This document shows positions 16,173 to 25,919 of a stretch of DNA of 64,000 nt, one piece after another. Below the pieces are notes generated by a model. It had not been told where the DNA came from and searched no databases. It worked only from the letters and a program-made list of their open reading frames with translations. The position numbers and the translations under genes were made by a program. Location of the stretch: contig NZ_FNGW01000003.1 in the NCBI RefSeq assembly GCF_900103615.1, positions 248,001 to 312,000 of the forward strand, written 5' to 3'. Within the stretch, counting starts at the first letter, position 1; each line of letters opens with the position of its first letter. Origin of the DNA: Romboutsia lituseburensis DSM 797 (GTDB taxonomy: Bacteria > Bacillota > Clostridia > Peptostreptococcales > Peptostreptococcaceae).

Positions 16173-19121
16173 ATGAAAAACAAGGGGAGAAAGATAGCTA
16201 CAATAGCTATGGCAGCAGCAATGACAGGACAAGCAGCAATGCCTGTATTAGCAATTGAGAAAACAAATACAAATCAAAACACAGAAGTAAAAGCAAATCA
16301 AAGTCCAACAGTTGACTTTAGAATAATGGCAACTACAGATTTACATGCAAATATAATGGATCATGATTATTATACAGACACACCAAATCAAAATTTAGGT
16401 ATATCAAAAATTGCAACTCTTATAAAAGATGCAAAAGCTGAAATAGATAAAAATGGAAATGGGAACGATAAAATAGATAACGCATTATTAGTTGACAATG
16501 GAGATACAATACAAGGAAATCCACTAGCAACAGTATATGCTATGAACTCAGAAACAAAAACTAAGCCAGGTGAAAAATATCCTGCATATGAAGCATTAGA
16601 TATTTTAGAATATGATGCAGGTACATTAGGAAATCATGAATTTAACTATGGACTTGATTTCTTAAAGCAAATAACAGATAAATCTGTTATGAAAACAGAC
16701 ATCATAAATGCAAATGTTTTAAACACAGATGGAACTAATGCATTTAACCCATATAAGGTAGTAACTGAAGAAGTTGTAGATTCAAATGGAAATAAACAAA
16801 CTATAAAAGTAGGTATAACAGGATTTGTTCCACCTCAAATATTAAACTGGGACAAGCAAAACCTAGAAGGAAAAGTTAAAGTTGAAGATATAAAAACTGC
16901 AGCAGATAAAGTTACTAAAACATTAAAAGAAAAAGAAGGCGTAGATATAGTAGTAGCTCTAGCACATAGTGGTACTGGGGATGATGATAAGCACGTTGAA
17001 AATTCAGAAAATGCAGCTTATCAATTAACTAAAGTAGATGGAATAGATGTAGTAGTAGCAGGACATTCTCATTCAACTGCAATTGCTCAAAAAAATGGAG
17101 TACAATTAGTACAACCATCTAACTGGGGTAAAGAATTAGGTGTAGTTGACTTAAAATTAACTCAAAAAGATGGTAAGTGGGGCGTAGTAGACGAAGAAAG
17201 TTCTGTAGAAAGAAGAAATGTTGATGGTAAAGTTTATGGAACAGCAAAAGATCCAATTAGAGTTGGAAAAGCAGCAGTAAACGATACAAGAATAACAGAA
17301 AGTGCTTCATTAAAAGCAGCACACGAAGCAACAGTAAAATATGTTAACTCAGGAGTTGGAAAAACTACTAAAGATTTAAATAGTTTCTTCTCATTAGTTG
17401 CAGATAATGCTTCAGTTGAATTAGTAGCAAATTCTCAAAAATCATATGTAGAAAAAATAATGAAGCAAGGTCAAACAGAATTACAACCATACAAAGACCT
17501 TGAAGTATTATCAGCTGCAGCACCATTTAAAGCAGGTGGAAGAGAATTTAATGATCCAACAAACTTTGTTGACATCAAAGCTGGAGATTTAAAAATAAAA
17601 GATTTATCTAACTTATATATATATGACAATACTTTAACTGTTGTAAAATTAAATGGAGAGCAAATCAAAGAATGGTTAGAAATGTGTGCTGGAATGTTCA
17701 ACACAATAGATCCAAACTCTAAAACAGAGCAAGAACTATTCAACCACAACTATAGATCATACAACTTTGATAGTATAGAAGGATTAACTTATGAAATAGA
17801 TGTAACAAAACCAGCTAAATACGATAAAGATGGTAAAACAGTAAATGCAAATACTTCAAGAATAACTAACTTAAAGTTCAAAGGTAAGGATTTAGATCCA
17901 AAACAAGAATTCTTAGTTGCAACTAATAACTATAGAGGAAGTGGAACATTCCCAGGTGTTAGAGATGGACAAAGAGTATACGAAAGTGCTTATGAAAATA
18001 GAGAAACAATAGTTGATTATATAAAAGAACAAGGAGCAATAACTCCAAGTGTTGATAACAACTGGAAAATAAAATCAGTAGATAGTGATGCTAAAGTAGT
18101 ATTCACTTCACATGAAAATGGTAAGAATTACTTATCAGAAAATCAAGCTATAGATGCAGACAGAGCAGATGTAGACGGAATGAGTAAGTATTCATACGAC
18201 TTAAACTACATAAGTAGTTCAATACCAGAGCAAAAACTAACAGGTACTACAAGATATGAAACAGCTACTAAGATAAGTCAAAGTGCATTTGATAAAGCTG
18301 AAAACGTAGTAATAGTAAACTCTTCAGCTATAACAGATGGTCTTTGTGCAACACCATTTGCAAAACTTAAAAATGCTCCAATACTTTTAACAGGTAGCAA
18401 AACTTTAGATGCTAAAACTAAAGCAGAAATATCTAGATTAGGTGCTAAAAATGTTTATATAGTAGGTGGAACTAATGCAGTAGATGAATCTGTAGTAAAA
18501 GAATTAAAATCTATGAATGTAAATGTAGAAAGAATAGCTGGAAATGATAGATATCAAACTTCTTTACAAATAGCTAAAAAACTAGGGGATGTATCAGAAG
18601 TAGCAGTAGTTAGCGGACAAAAAGGATTAGCAGATGCAGTAAGTGTAGCACCAGTTGCTGGTAGCAAAAACATGGCTATACTTCTTTCTTCAGCAAATAA
18701 CGGTGTAAAACAATATGAACAATTTATAAAAGATGAAAAAGTAAATAAAGCTTACGTAATAGGTGGAAAATCATCTGTAAGTGAAGAAACTGCAAAAGAA
18801 TTACCTAATGCAACAAGATTAGGTGGAGCTAATAGAAATGAAACTAATGCTATGATAATAGATGAATTCTACAAAGGTGAAGAATTAAACAATGTTTATG
18901 TAGCTAAAGATGGAATGAAAAATGAAAGTGAATTAATAGATGCATTAGCAGTTGGTGCTGTTGCAGCTAAAGAAAATGCTCCAGTTGTAATAGGTAGCAA
19001 AAACGTAGATAAGAAACAAGAAGAAGTTTTATCAGCTAAGAAAACAAAAATGTTAACTAAAGTTGGTGGAAACGGAAATGAAGGAATATTTAACAAATTA
19101 AAGAATGTATTAAAAAAATAA
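16173..19121 (+). CDS. Cell-wall-anchored 2',3'-cyclic-nucleotide phosphodiesterase / 5'-nucleotidase with CWB2 repeats
   Basis: The product (982 residues from ATG 16173) is exported and wall-bound. A signal peptide ends near PVLA. A metallophosphoesterase domain follows, with DLHAN, GDTIQGN, GNHEFNYG, AHSG and GHSHS metal-binding motifs all intact. Next comes a 5'-nucleotidase C-terminal domain, and from about residue 688 three CWB2 repeats (PF04122; TRYETATKIS, LADAVSVAPVAG, VIGGKSSVS). CWB2 modules bind the anionic wall polymer in Clostridioides relatives. It probably releases phosphate and nucleosides from extracellular nucleotides. I prefer the ATG at 16173, 6 nt after GGAGG, to the one at 16167 which overlaps it. 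The next gene is a related enzyme with the same anchor. Confidence 0.92.
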   Translation: MKNKGRKIATIAMAAAMTGQAAMPVLAIEKTNTNQNTEVKANQSPTVDFRIMATTDLHANIMDHDYYTDTPNQNLGISKIATLIKDAKAEIDKNGNGNDKIDNALLVDNGDTIQGNPLATVYAMNSETKTKPGEKYPAYEALDILEYDAGTLGNHEFNYGLDFLKQITDKSVMKTDIINANVLNTDGTNAFNPYKVVTEEVVDSNGNKQTIKVGITGFVPPQILNWDKQNLEGKVKVEDIKTAADKVTKTLKEKEGVDIVVALAHSGTGDDDKHVENSENAAYQLTKVDGIDVVVAGHSHSTAIAQKNGVQLVQPSNWGKELGVVDLKLTQKDGKWGVVDEESSVERRNVDGKVYGTAKDPIRVGKAAVNDTRITESASLKAAHEATVKYVNSGVGKTTKDLNSFFSLVADNASVELVANSQKSYVEKIMKQGQTELQPYKDLEVLSAAAPFKAGGREFNDPTNFVDIKAGDLKIKDLSNLYIYDNTLTVVKLNGEQIKEWLEMCAGMFNTIDPNSKTEQELFNHNYRSYNFDSIEGLTYEIDVTKPAKYDKDGKTVNANTSRITNLKFKGKDLDPKQEFLVATNNYRGSGTFPGVRDGQRVYESAYENRETIVDYIKEQGAITPSVDNNWKIKSVDSDAKVVFTSHENGKNYLSENQAIDADRADVDGMSKYSYDLNYISSSIPEQKLTGTTRYETATKISQSAFDKAENVVIVNSSAITDGLCATPFAKLKNAPILLTGSKTLDAKTKAEISRLGAKNVYIVGGTNAVDESVVKELKSMNVNVERIAGNDRYQTSLQIAKKLGDVSEVAVVSGQKGLADAVSVAPVAGSKNMAILLSSANNGVKQYEQFIKDEKVNKAYVIGGKSSVSEETAKELPNATRLGGANRNETNAMIIDEFYKGEELNNVYVAKDGMKNESELIDALAVGAVAAKENAPVVIGSKNVDKKQEEVLSAKKTKMLTKVGGNGNEGIFNKLKNVLKK

Positions 19122-19155
19122 ATTAATTAATTTATAACATTTTATTAAAACCAGT

Positions 19156-19204
19156 ATAAGGAAGAATCTCATAAACTTAAGTTTTATTTGAGAGACTTCC
19201 TTAT
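19156..19204 (+). terminator. Terminator-like imperfect hairpin
   Basis: ATAAGGAAG...TCTC and GAGA...CTTCCTTAT form an imperfect long stem followed by ATTTTA. It probably ends or attenuates transcription between the two nucleotidase genes. Confidence 0.6.
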
Positions 19205-19242
19205 ATTTTAAAAATTATTATAAACGTGGGGGAGAATTAAAT

Positions 19243-21885
19243 ATGAGTTACAAAAGAGGAACTAAAAGATTAGCAACAATAGCTCTTTCGGCAGGATTAA
19301 TAGTGCCTATAATGCAACCAGCAATAGCAAATGCACAAGGGAGTACAGTAGATGTAAAATTATTATCATTCAATGATTTACATGGACAATATGATGCAGA
19401 TGCTAAATATGGTGGAGGAATAGATAACTTATCAGCATATCTAAAAAAATTACAATCAGAAAATAAAAATACGCTTACAATGTCAGCAGGAGATGCAGTT
19501 GGGGGAAGTCCTGCAGTAGCCGCTCTAAAACAAGATCAACCAACACTTGAAATATTAAAAGAAATGAATGTAGATATAGTTACAACTGGAAACCATGAAT
19601 ATGATGAAGGTATAACTGAGTTAGCAAGATTAGTACAAGGTGGAAAACATGCATCAGGACTTGACTGGGCAGGGTCAGAAGGTTTAGGATGGATAACTTC
19701 AAATGTTGTAGCTAATAAAGATTTACAATTTGGAAATAAAACTATAAAAAAAGGTGATCCAATTTTAAATCCATATACAGTAAAAGAATTTGATGGAGTA
19801 AAAGTAGGAGTTATAGGGGTTGTAACAACAGATACGGCTAAAAAAGTAGTTCCAAATGGAATAAAAGATGTAGACTTTATAGATGAAGTTCAAGCTATAG
19901 ATAAATACACAGAAGAATTAAAGTCTCAAGGTGTTAAAACTATAGTTGTATTATCACATGTTCCAGCAAAAACAGACAAAGACACAGGTAAATTAATAGA
20001 TTTATCTGAAGAAAGTGATATATATGATATATCTCAAAAAGTTAATGGTGAAGTAGACGTTATAATAGCAGCTGACAATCATGACTATGCAAACTCAGTT
20101 GTTAAAAGAGAAGGAAAAGATGATATAGTTGTAACAGAAGCTTATTCAAAAGGGCAAAACATAGGTGAAATAGACTTAACTATAGATAAAACAACAGGTG
20201 ATGTAGTTAATAGTAAAGCTAATATAATATCTGTTGATCCTAAGAAAATAACTGCAGATGCTAAAGTTACAAATATAGTTCAAAAAGCAGCTGAAGATGT
20301 AAAACCAATGCTTGAAAGAAAAGTAGGATATGCAGAAGAAGAAATACCAAGAACAATAGATAATGATCATGGAGAAGCTGAACTTGGAAGAATGATAGCT
20401 GAAGCTCAACTTTGGGCAGTAAGAGATAAAGGAGAAAATATAGATATCTCTTTAATGAACATAGGTGGAGTTAGATCTGAATTAAAAGCTGGAGATGTAA
20501 CTTATGAAGATGTTTATACTATACAACCATTTAGTAATGATTTAACTAAGCTTACATTAACAGGAGCTCAATTAAAAGAGATATTAGAAAAACAAGAAAT
20601 ACATGACTGGATAGTAGGACAAGAAGAAGGTAAATACAATAGACCAAGAATGTTACAAATAGATGGATTTACATATAAATGGCATCCTGAAAAGAAAGAT
20701 GGAAAATGGGTAGTAAAAGTAGATAGCATAAACTTAAAAGATGAAAAGAAAACAGAAGTAAAAGCTGATACTAAGATAAATGCTGTTGTAAACATATTCT
20801 TAGCACAAGGTGGAGATGGATTTGATACATTCAAAGAATCTAAATACGAAGTTGTTATGGGTGATTTAGAAGCATTTGAAAAGTATACAGAAAAATTCTC
20901 AAAAGAAGATAGAAATGGAAATGGAACTTTAGGATTAAATAAAATAGATATAAACAAAAATCCTAATATAATAAATACATATGCAGTAAATACAAACAAA
21001 CTTGTTGGAAGCTCAAGATACGAAACAGCAGTTAAAATAAGTGAAAGCGCATTTAAAAAAGCTGATAATGTAATAATAGTTAACTCTCAAGGTGATGCAG
21101 ATGCATTAGCAGCAACACCATTTGCAAAACTTAAAGATGCTCCAATACTTTTAACAGGTAGCAAAACTTTAGATGCTAATACAAAAGCAGAGATAACTAG
21201 ATTAGGTGCAAAAAATGCTTATATAATAGGTGGAGATACTAGAGTAGAAGAATCAGTATCTAAAGAACTTAAATCAATGAACTTAAACGTTGAAAGAATA
21301 AGTGGTAAAGATAGATACGAAACAGCTCTACAAGTAGCTAAGAAATTAGGCGATGTATCAGAAGTAGCTGTAGTTAATGGACAAAAAGGATTAGCAGATG
21401 CTGTAAGTGTAGCTCCAGTAGCAGCTAGTAAAAATATGCCAATACTATTCTCTTCACCAACTGAAGGTACAAAAGTATCTGATAGCTATATAAAAGATGA
21501 AAAAGTAACTAAATCATATGTAATAGGTCAAGAAGCTTCAATATCAAAAGAAGTAGCAGCTAAATTACCTAATGCAGAAAGAATTGGTGGAAAAGATAGA
21601 AATGAAACTAATGCTATGGTAATTGAGAAGTTCTACACTAACGAAGAACTTAACAATATATATGTAGCTAAAAATGGAATCAAAAACAATACTGATTTAG
21701 TAGATGCATTAGCAGTAGGAGCAGTTGCAGCTAAGGTAGATGCACCAGTTGTTATAGGTTCAGATAACTTAAATGAAAAGCAAGTACAAGTTTTATCAAC
21801 TAAGAAAACTAAAATGTTAACTCAAGTTGGTGGAAATGGAAATGAAGGAATATTTGCTAAGATAAAATCAATATTAAAGAAATAA
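19243..21885 (+). CDS. Cell-wall-anchored UshA/YfkN-type 5'-nucleotidase-like protein with CWB2 repeats
   Basis: The 880-residue exported protein has a signal peptide ending near IANAQG, then a metallophosphoesterase domain (FNDLHGQYD, SAGDAVGGS, GNHEYDEG, LSHVP) and a 5'-nucleotidase C-terminal domain (DISLMNIGGVRSEL, YTIQPFSNDL). Three CWB2 repeats occupy about the last 295 residues and closely resemble those of the upstream gene, ending in the same GGNGNEGIF...LKK. Where family members have a GHxH or GHxQ metal site, this protein reads AADNHDY, so the first His is Asp. That could change metal use or lower activity. A GGGGGAG site precedes the ATG. It probably acts on nucleotides at the cell surface. 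Confidence 0.9.
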   Translation: MSYKRGTKRLATIALSAGLIVPIMQPAIANAQGSTVDVKLLSFNDLHGQYDADAKYGGGIDNLSAYLKKLQSENKNTLTMSAGDAVGGSPAVAALKQDQPTLEILKEMNVDIVTTGNHEYDEGITELARLVQGGKHASGLDWAGSEGLGWITSNVVANKDLQFGNKTIKKGDPILNPYTVKEFDGVKVGVIGVVTTDTAKKVVPNGIKDVDFIDEVQAIDKYTEELKSQGVKTIVVLSHVPAKTDKDTGKLIDLSEESDIYDISQKVNGEVDVIIAADNHDYANSVVKREGKDDIVVTEAYSKGQNIGEIDLTIDKTTGDVVNSKANIISVDPKKITADAKVTNIVQKAAEDVKPMLERKVGYAEEEIPRTIDNDHGEAELGRMIAEAQLWAVRDKGENIDISLMNIGGVRSELKAGDVTYEDVYTIQPFSNDLTKLTLTGAQLKEILEKQEIHDWIVGQEEGKYNRPRMLQIDGFTYKWHPEKKDGKWVVKVDSINLKDEKKTEVKADTKINAVVNIFLAQGGDGFDTFKESKYEVVMGDLEAFEKYTEKFSKEDRNGNGTLGLNKIDINKNPNIINTYAVNTNKLVGSSRYETAVKISESAFKKADNVIIVNSQGDADALAATPFAKLKDAPILLTGSKTLDANTKAEITRLGAKNAYIIGGDTRVEESVSKELKSMNLNVERISGKDRYETALQVAKKLGDVSEVAVVNGQKGLADAVSVAPVAASKNMPILFSSPTEGTKVSDSYIKDEKVTKSYVIGQEASISKEVAAKLPNAERIGGKDRNETNAMVIEKFYTNEELNNIYVAKNGIKNNTDLVDALAVGAVAAKVDAPVVIGSDNLNEKQVQVLSTKKTKMLTQVGGNGNEGIFAKIKSILKK

Positions 21886-21892
21886 TTTAAAT

Positions 21893-21932
21893 AAAAAGGA
21901 GCTATCTCAAAATAGAGAATAGCTCCTTTTTT
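21893..21932 (+). terminator. Intrinsic terminator (copy 1 of a 34-bp repeat)
   Basis: AAAGGAGCTAT pairs with ATAGCTCCTTTTTT. The 34 bases from 21899 recur exactly at 23171-23204, on the other side of the WYY-repeat gene. Confidence 0.92.
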
Positions 21933-22167
21933 ACTAGTATCTTAAAACAATAGCTAGTCAAGATAACTTTTTAAACATAAAATTGGATTTTTGTTGCTTA
22001 TATTGTAAAAATTTCCATATTTAGGTATAATTTGTATTGAATTAAAAAAATTACTTCGTTAATTAAATATGAGTAAATATAAAAATCTTCATTAAGAAAA
22101 ATATATGAAGTTAAGGGTAAAATCAGACATAAATTAACAGAGGGATAAAGTTTATAGGAGGAATAAA

Positions 22168-23148
22168 ATGAACAAACGTATTTTAAGCTTAGTAGTGGCA
22201 GGGCTTATATTTATAGGGGGGCAAACTGCTATCACTCATGCAAATGGAAAAGAAATAAGAAATAATGATACTATATTCAGGTATGATGACCAAAGTCCAT
22301 CATATACAGGTTGGTTTAATAATGATTTTGGAGAATGGTATTATATAAAAGATGGAAGATTTGTAGAAAATGAATGGGTAAAAGATAAAGGTAGCTGGTA
22401 TTATTTTGATGAATATGGAAATATGATAAGCAATACTGTGAAATATATAGATGGAAAAGATTATATATTTGGAAGTAATGGAGCTATGGTTAATAAAAAA
22501 GGTTGGATTAAATTAAACCTTGGGCAGCAAGGCATGTGGTTCTATGGCAAAGGAGATGGAACTATAAAGGACCAAGAATGGGTAAAAGATGCAGGTAAAT
22601 GGTACTACTTAGGTGGAAATGGGTATCAAGATTATGCAGGTGAGCTTACTATAGGACCAGCAGATATAGGGAATAAGACATACATATTTGATCAAAATGG
22701 AGCAATGGTAGAGAAAAAAGGTTGGATTAAACTTTGGGATAGTTGGTATTATGGAAATGGCGATGGTACTATGAAGTATAATCAATGGATAAAAGAGGGG
22801 AATAAATGGTATTTTGCAACTTATTTTGATGGATTATCACAAGGTGGGAATATAGTAACTAATGGTGTATTTGATGTAAATGAAAAATGCTATATATTTG
22901 ACCAAAATGGAGCAATGATAGAAAAAAAAGGTTGGATAAAAGTTGGTGATGAATGGTACTATGGAAATGGTGATGGTACTATAAAAACAGGTCAATGGAT
23001 AAAAGAGTATGGTAAGTGGTATTACTTAGACTATGTATACGGAGATGAAATATACATGTATGGTGGAAACATGATAGCAGGAACAAGTATGTATATAGAT
23101 GGTATGTACTATTCTTTTGATGGAAATGGTGTTTGTCTAAATAGATAA
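22168..23148 (+). CDS. Secreted WYY-repeat (choline-binding-like) protein
   Basis: The 326-residue protein has a signal peptide (ending near THA) and then consists almost wholly of aromatic repeats of the type GxWYYxxxGxM and QWIKEGNKWYF. These resemble the CW_binding_1 (PF01473) repeats of choline-binding and clostridial toxin proteins. Nearly identical units occur (GAMVEKKGWIKL, GAMIEKKGWIKV, YYGNGDGTMK, YYGNGDGTIK). No catalytic domain is visible. It may be a wall- or glycan-binding surface protein. AGGAGG precedes the ATG. It is flanked by two copies of the same terminator, so it is a one-gene cassette. Confidence 0.82.
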   Translation: MNKRILSLVVAGLIFIGGQTAITHANGKEIRNNDTIFRYDDQSPSYTGWFNNDFGEWYYIKDGRFVENEWVKDKGSWYYFDEYGNMISNTVKYIDGKDYIFGSNGAMVNKKGWIKLNLGQQGMWFYGKGDGTIKDQEWVKDAGKWYYLGGNGYQDYAGELTIGPADIGNKTYIFDQNGAMVEKKGWIKLWDSWYYGNGDGTMKYNQWIKEGNKWYFATYFDGLSQGGNIVTNGVFDVNEKCYIFDQNGAMIEKKGWIKVGDEWYYGNGDGTIKTGQWIKEYGKWYYLDYVYGDEIYMYGGNMIAGTSMYIDGMYYSFDGNGVCLNR

Positions 23149-23163
23149 TAAAAATATATGATA

Positions 23164-23205
23164 TAAAAAAGAGCTATCTCAAAATAGAGAATAGCTCCTT
23201 TTTTT
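23164..23205. terminator. Terminator (copy 2 of the 34-bp repeat)
   Basis: The same stem as at 21899-21932 lies between the WYY-repeat gene (+) and the cupin gene (-). The A run on the left would also let it terminate the minus-strand gene. Confidence 0.9.
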
Positions 23206-23214
23206 ATGTATATA

Positions 23215-23715
23215 TTAATCTCTAGTTAATTTAACTATAACTTCTTCGTGTTGAGGATATAAATCTAGTAAATAATCTCTTTTGAATAATTCAAAATCTC
23301 TAAATTCAAATCCTGGAGAAACCATACATCCAACTAATGAGAAGCCTTCATGATTCATAGCAGAACCAAATATATAGTTCTTAGGAACTAAAACTTGTGG
23401 AACCTCACCATTTTCAACGTTTAATCCAAGCTCATGAGTAGTAAGCTCTCCCTCTGGACTTATCATATAAACTGTTAAAGGAGAACCTGCATGATAATAC
23501 CACATTTCATCAGATTTTAGTCTATGGAAGTTAGATACTTCGCCATCCATAAGTAAAAAATAAATACTAGTCCAAAGTATTCTTTCGCCTTCAAATTTTG
23601 TTCTTAAATCATTTGATGTAATATTTTCACTTGAAGCAAAAGTTTGTTTAAAATATCCACCTTCTACATGCTTTTCTAAGTTTAAATTTTTTATGAAATA
23701 TTCTGCTGAATACAT
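23215..23715 (-). CDS. Cupin-fold DUF985 (Cupin_5) protein
   Basis: The 166-residue protein matches the DUF985/Cupin_5 family: EGGYFKQTFAS near the start, TSIYFLLMDGEVSNFHRLKSDEMWYYHAGSPL in the middle, and CMVSPGFEFRDFELF at the end. It is a beta-barrel protein of unknown activity, possibly a small-molecule-binding or epimerase-like enzyme. A GGAGGAAAC site precedes the ATG. A degenerate 100-bp copy of its middle (about residues 78-110) lies at 28088-28187 in the same orientation. Confidence 0.88.
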   Translation of the reverse strand: MYSAEYFIKNLNLEKHVEGGYFKQTFASSENITSNDLRTKFEGERILWTSIYFLLMDGEVSNFHRLKSDEMWYYHAGSPLTVYMISPEGELTTHELGLNVENGEVPQVLVPKNYIFGSAMNHEGFSLVGCMVSPGFEFRDFELFKRDYLLDLYPQHEEVIVKLTRD

Positions 23716-23951
23716 ATATGTTTCCTCCGATGCTATTTTAAATTTTGCTATATATTATAATTATAGTATATAGAATGATTTCATTATAAACTAAATAGGA
23801 ATAAATTACAAATTAGCTTAGGAGTTCTAAATATAAAAAGCTAATTATAACGTGGATGGGAATTTAGTGGATACCTTTTAAAATAGCCAGTTTGTGTTAT
23901 AAATGATATAATAAATTACAAAATATGTAAATGATGAAAGGGGTATTTCAT

Positions 23952-24440
23952 ATGGAAGCTTATGAAAAGGTTAAAGATAAACTAGAAGAATTAAATATTG
24001 ATTTTGAAATTGTAAAACATCCTCCAGTATTAACTACAGAAGAAGCTGATTCATACATTGAGGGGATAGATGGAGCTAGAACAAAGTCATTATTCTTAAC
24101 AAATAAAAAGAAAACCGTATATTATTTACTTATTATGGATGGACAGAAACGATTAGATATGAAGAAATTTGGAACTATAACAGGAACAAACCATATTAAG
24201 TTTTGTTCAGCTAACCGTTTAATGGACAAAATAGGGCTGTTTCCAGGAGCTGTATCTATATTTGGGTTGCTAAATAATGTAGAAAAAGATGTCCAAGTTT
24301 ACTTTGATAAAGAAATTCTTTTGGAAGATAGAATGAGTTTTCATCCTAATGATAATACCAAGACAATTTTTATATCTACAGACGATATGCTTAAATTTAT
24401 AGAATCTATTGGATTTAAATATGAGGCTATAGAATTGTAA
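23952..24440 (+). CDS. YbaK/ProX-family aminoacyl-tRNA deacylase
   Basis: The product (162 residues) is a stand-alone editing domain of the YbaK/EbsC/ProX type that hydrolyses mischarged tRNA such as Ala-tRNA(Pro). Family marks are KHPPVLTTEEA, GARTKSLFLTNKK, YLLIMDGQKRLDMKKF and FPGAVSIFGLLNN. The ATG at 23952 is preferred over 23931 because AAAGGGG at 23936-23942 fits it. It begins the segment that lies between the DUF985 gene and its remnant. Confidence 0.88.
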   Translation: MEAYEKVKDKLEELNIDFEIVKHPPVLTTEEADSYIEGIDGARTKSLFLTNKKKTVYYLLIMDGQKRLDMKKFGTITGTNHIKFCSANRLMDKIGLFPGAVSIFGLLNNVEKDVQVYFDKEILLEDRMSFHPNDNTKTIFISTDDMLKFIESIGFKYEAIEL

Positions 24441-24480
24441 ATATAAAAGAATAAGTCATTATTTATATTGGGAGGTCAAA

Positions 24481-25770
24481 ATGAGCTACAGCAAACTAAT
24501 AAAATCATTGGAATTACTTAAAGAAACGCTTAATTCATCAAATAGTAAAGTTATACTTAATGTAGATGTTGCCGCAACAAAAGAGGAAATCGAAGAAACA
24601 GAGCGTAAGTTAAGAAAGCAACTTCCAAATAGTCTAAAGAAATTTTTCTCTACTGTATCCAAGGATATAAATTTTTTTATAGATCTTGATGAAACATTAC
24701 TTAAAGAAATCCAAAAAAACAAGAAATTCTTTGACATTGGATTGTTTGAATTAAACATAAGTTTATCTGGTATCATTGATGCACAGGATAGTATAGAAAA
24801 CTGGGTTAATGAATGTTTTTTCAATCCAGAAGATGATTACGATAAGGTTTGGCATAATAAATTAGGGTTGATGTGTATTGGTAATGGTGATGTAATAGCC
24901 CTTGATTTATTAAGTGATAAAGATGAGCCAAATGTTGTTTATCTAAGTCATGATGATGCAGAAGAACACGGATGGATATTGGGTCTAAATTTTGAAAGTT
25001 ATATCACAAATTATGTTGGAATTGCTTGTAGTGGTTTAGAATCCTGGGGAACAGCTCCCTTCATAACAGATCCTAAAATAGGAATTGATATGATGTGTGA
25101 TAATGCGATTGCTTTTAGGCAATTATTAGGTTTACCAGAAGATATAGATAAAAAAGATAGTAGAGGAAGAACTACACTTATAAATTCAATAGTTCAAAGA
25201 AAGCCAATAGATATTATAGAGTCTATAATAATGGAGGGAGCTAATTTAGAGTTAAAAGATAAATTAGGAGATACTGCACTTAAAAAAGCTATAAAGTTTA
25301 AAATGATAGATGTAGTAGAATTACTAATTAAACATGGAGTTAATATCCAAAGCGAAAATATAGAAAATTCTCCATGGTTTTTTGCTCGAAAAAATAAAAA
25401 AATAGCAGATATGTTATTAGAGACAAAAGGATCTATAAGATTAACATTAAGTTCAGATGAAGAAAATATATTAGAAGAGCTTTTATATAATGAGGATATA
25501 GATGATATATGTTCAAAAATAGAAAATTTAGATTCACCAGAGATATTACATGCATTTATATTAGATTTTAATTATGATGATGAGTGGTTACCTATAATAA
25601 CAGTTTTAAATAATGACAACTGCAAAGAAATAACAGCAATAGAAATAATAGAATTACTAACAGATGGAGATATATCACATTTAAAGATTATTGATGAAAA
25701 AATATTTAATTTAATTAGTATTAAATATTCAGATTTAATATTAAGATTAAAAACTAATATGTGCATATAA
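24481..25770 (+). CDS. SMI1/KNR4 domain protein with ankyrin repeats
   Basis: The 429-residue cytosolic protein has an N-terminal SMI1/KNR4-like domain, with the EEIEETERKLRKQLPNSLKKFF helix followed by a GLMCIGNGDVIALDLL strand region. Ankyrin-type repeats follow at about residues 220-320 (DKKDSRGRTTLINSIV, LKDKLGDTALKKAIKF, VVELLIKHGVNI) and then a helical C-terminus of unknown type. In bacteria SMI1/KNR4 proteins are often immunity proteins against polymorphic toxins. It has a GGGAGG ribosome binding site and is first of four genes of that style. No toxin gene is nearby, so immunity is an inference from family and context. Confidence 0.75.
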   Translation: MSYSKLIKSLELLKETLNSSNSKVILNVDVAATKEEIEETERKLRKQLPNSLKKFFSTVSKDINFFIDLDETLLKEIQKNKKFFDIGLFELNISLSGIIDAQDSIENWVNECFFNPEDDYDKVWHNKLGLMCIGNGDVIALDLLSDKDEPNVVYLSHDDAEEHGWILGLNFESYITNYVGIACSGLESWGTAPFITDPKIGIDMMCDNAIAFRQLLGLPEDIDKKDSRGRTTLINSIVQRKPIDIIESIIMEGANLELKDKLGDTALKKAIKFKMIDVVELLIKHGVNIQSENIENSPWFFARKNKKIADMLLETKGSIRLTLSSDEENILEELLYNEDIDDICSKIENLDSPEILHAFILDFNYDDEWLPIITVLNNDNCKEITAIEIIELLTDGDISHLKIIDEKIFNLISIKYSDLILRLKTNMCI

Positions 25771-25919
25771 AAATAATTTGAAAAATACTGGGAGTGAACT
25801 TTCGAATTATGTTTCTGATGACATTGGATTGATTTATGATAGTCTAACATTAAATTATAAACATGAAAGAAATTTTTATATAATATGCACTTATAAAGTT
25901 AAAGACAGGAGGGGGCTTT

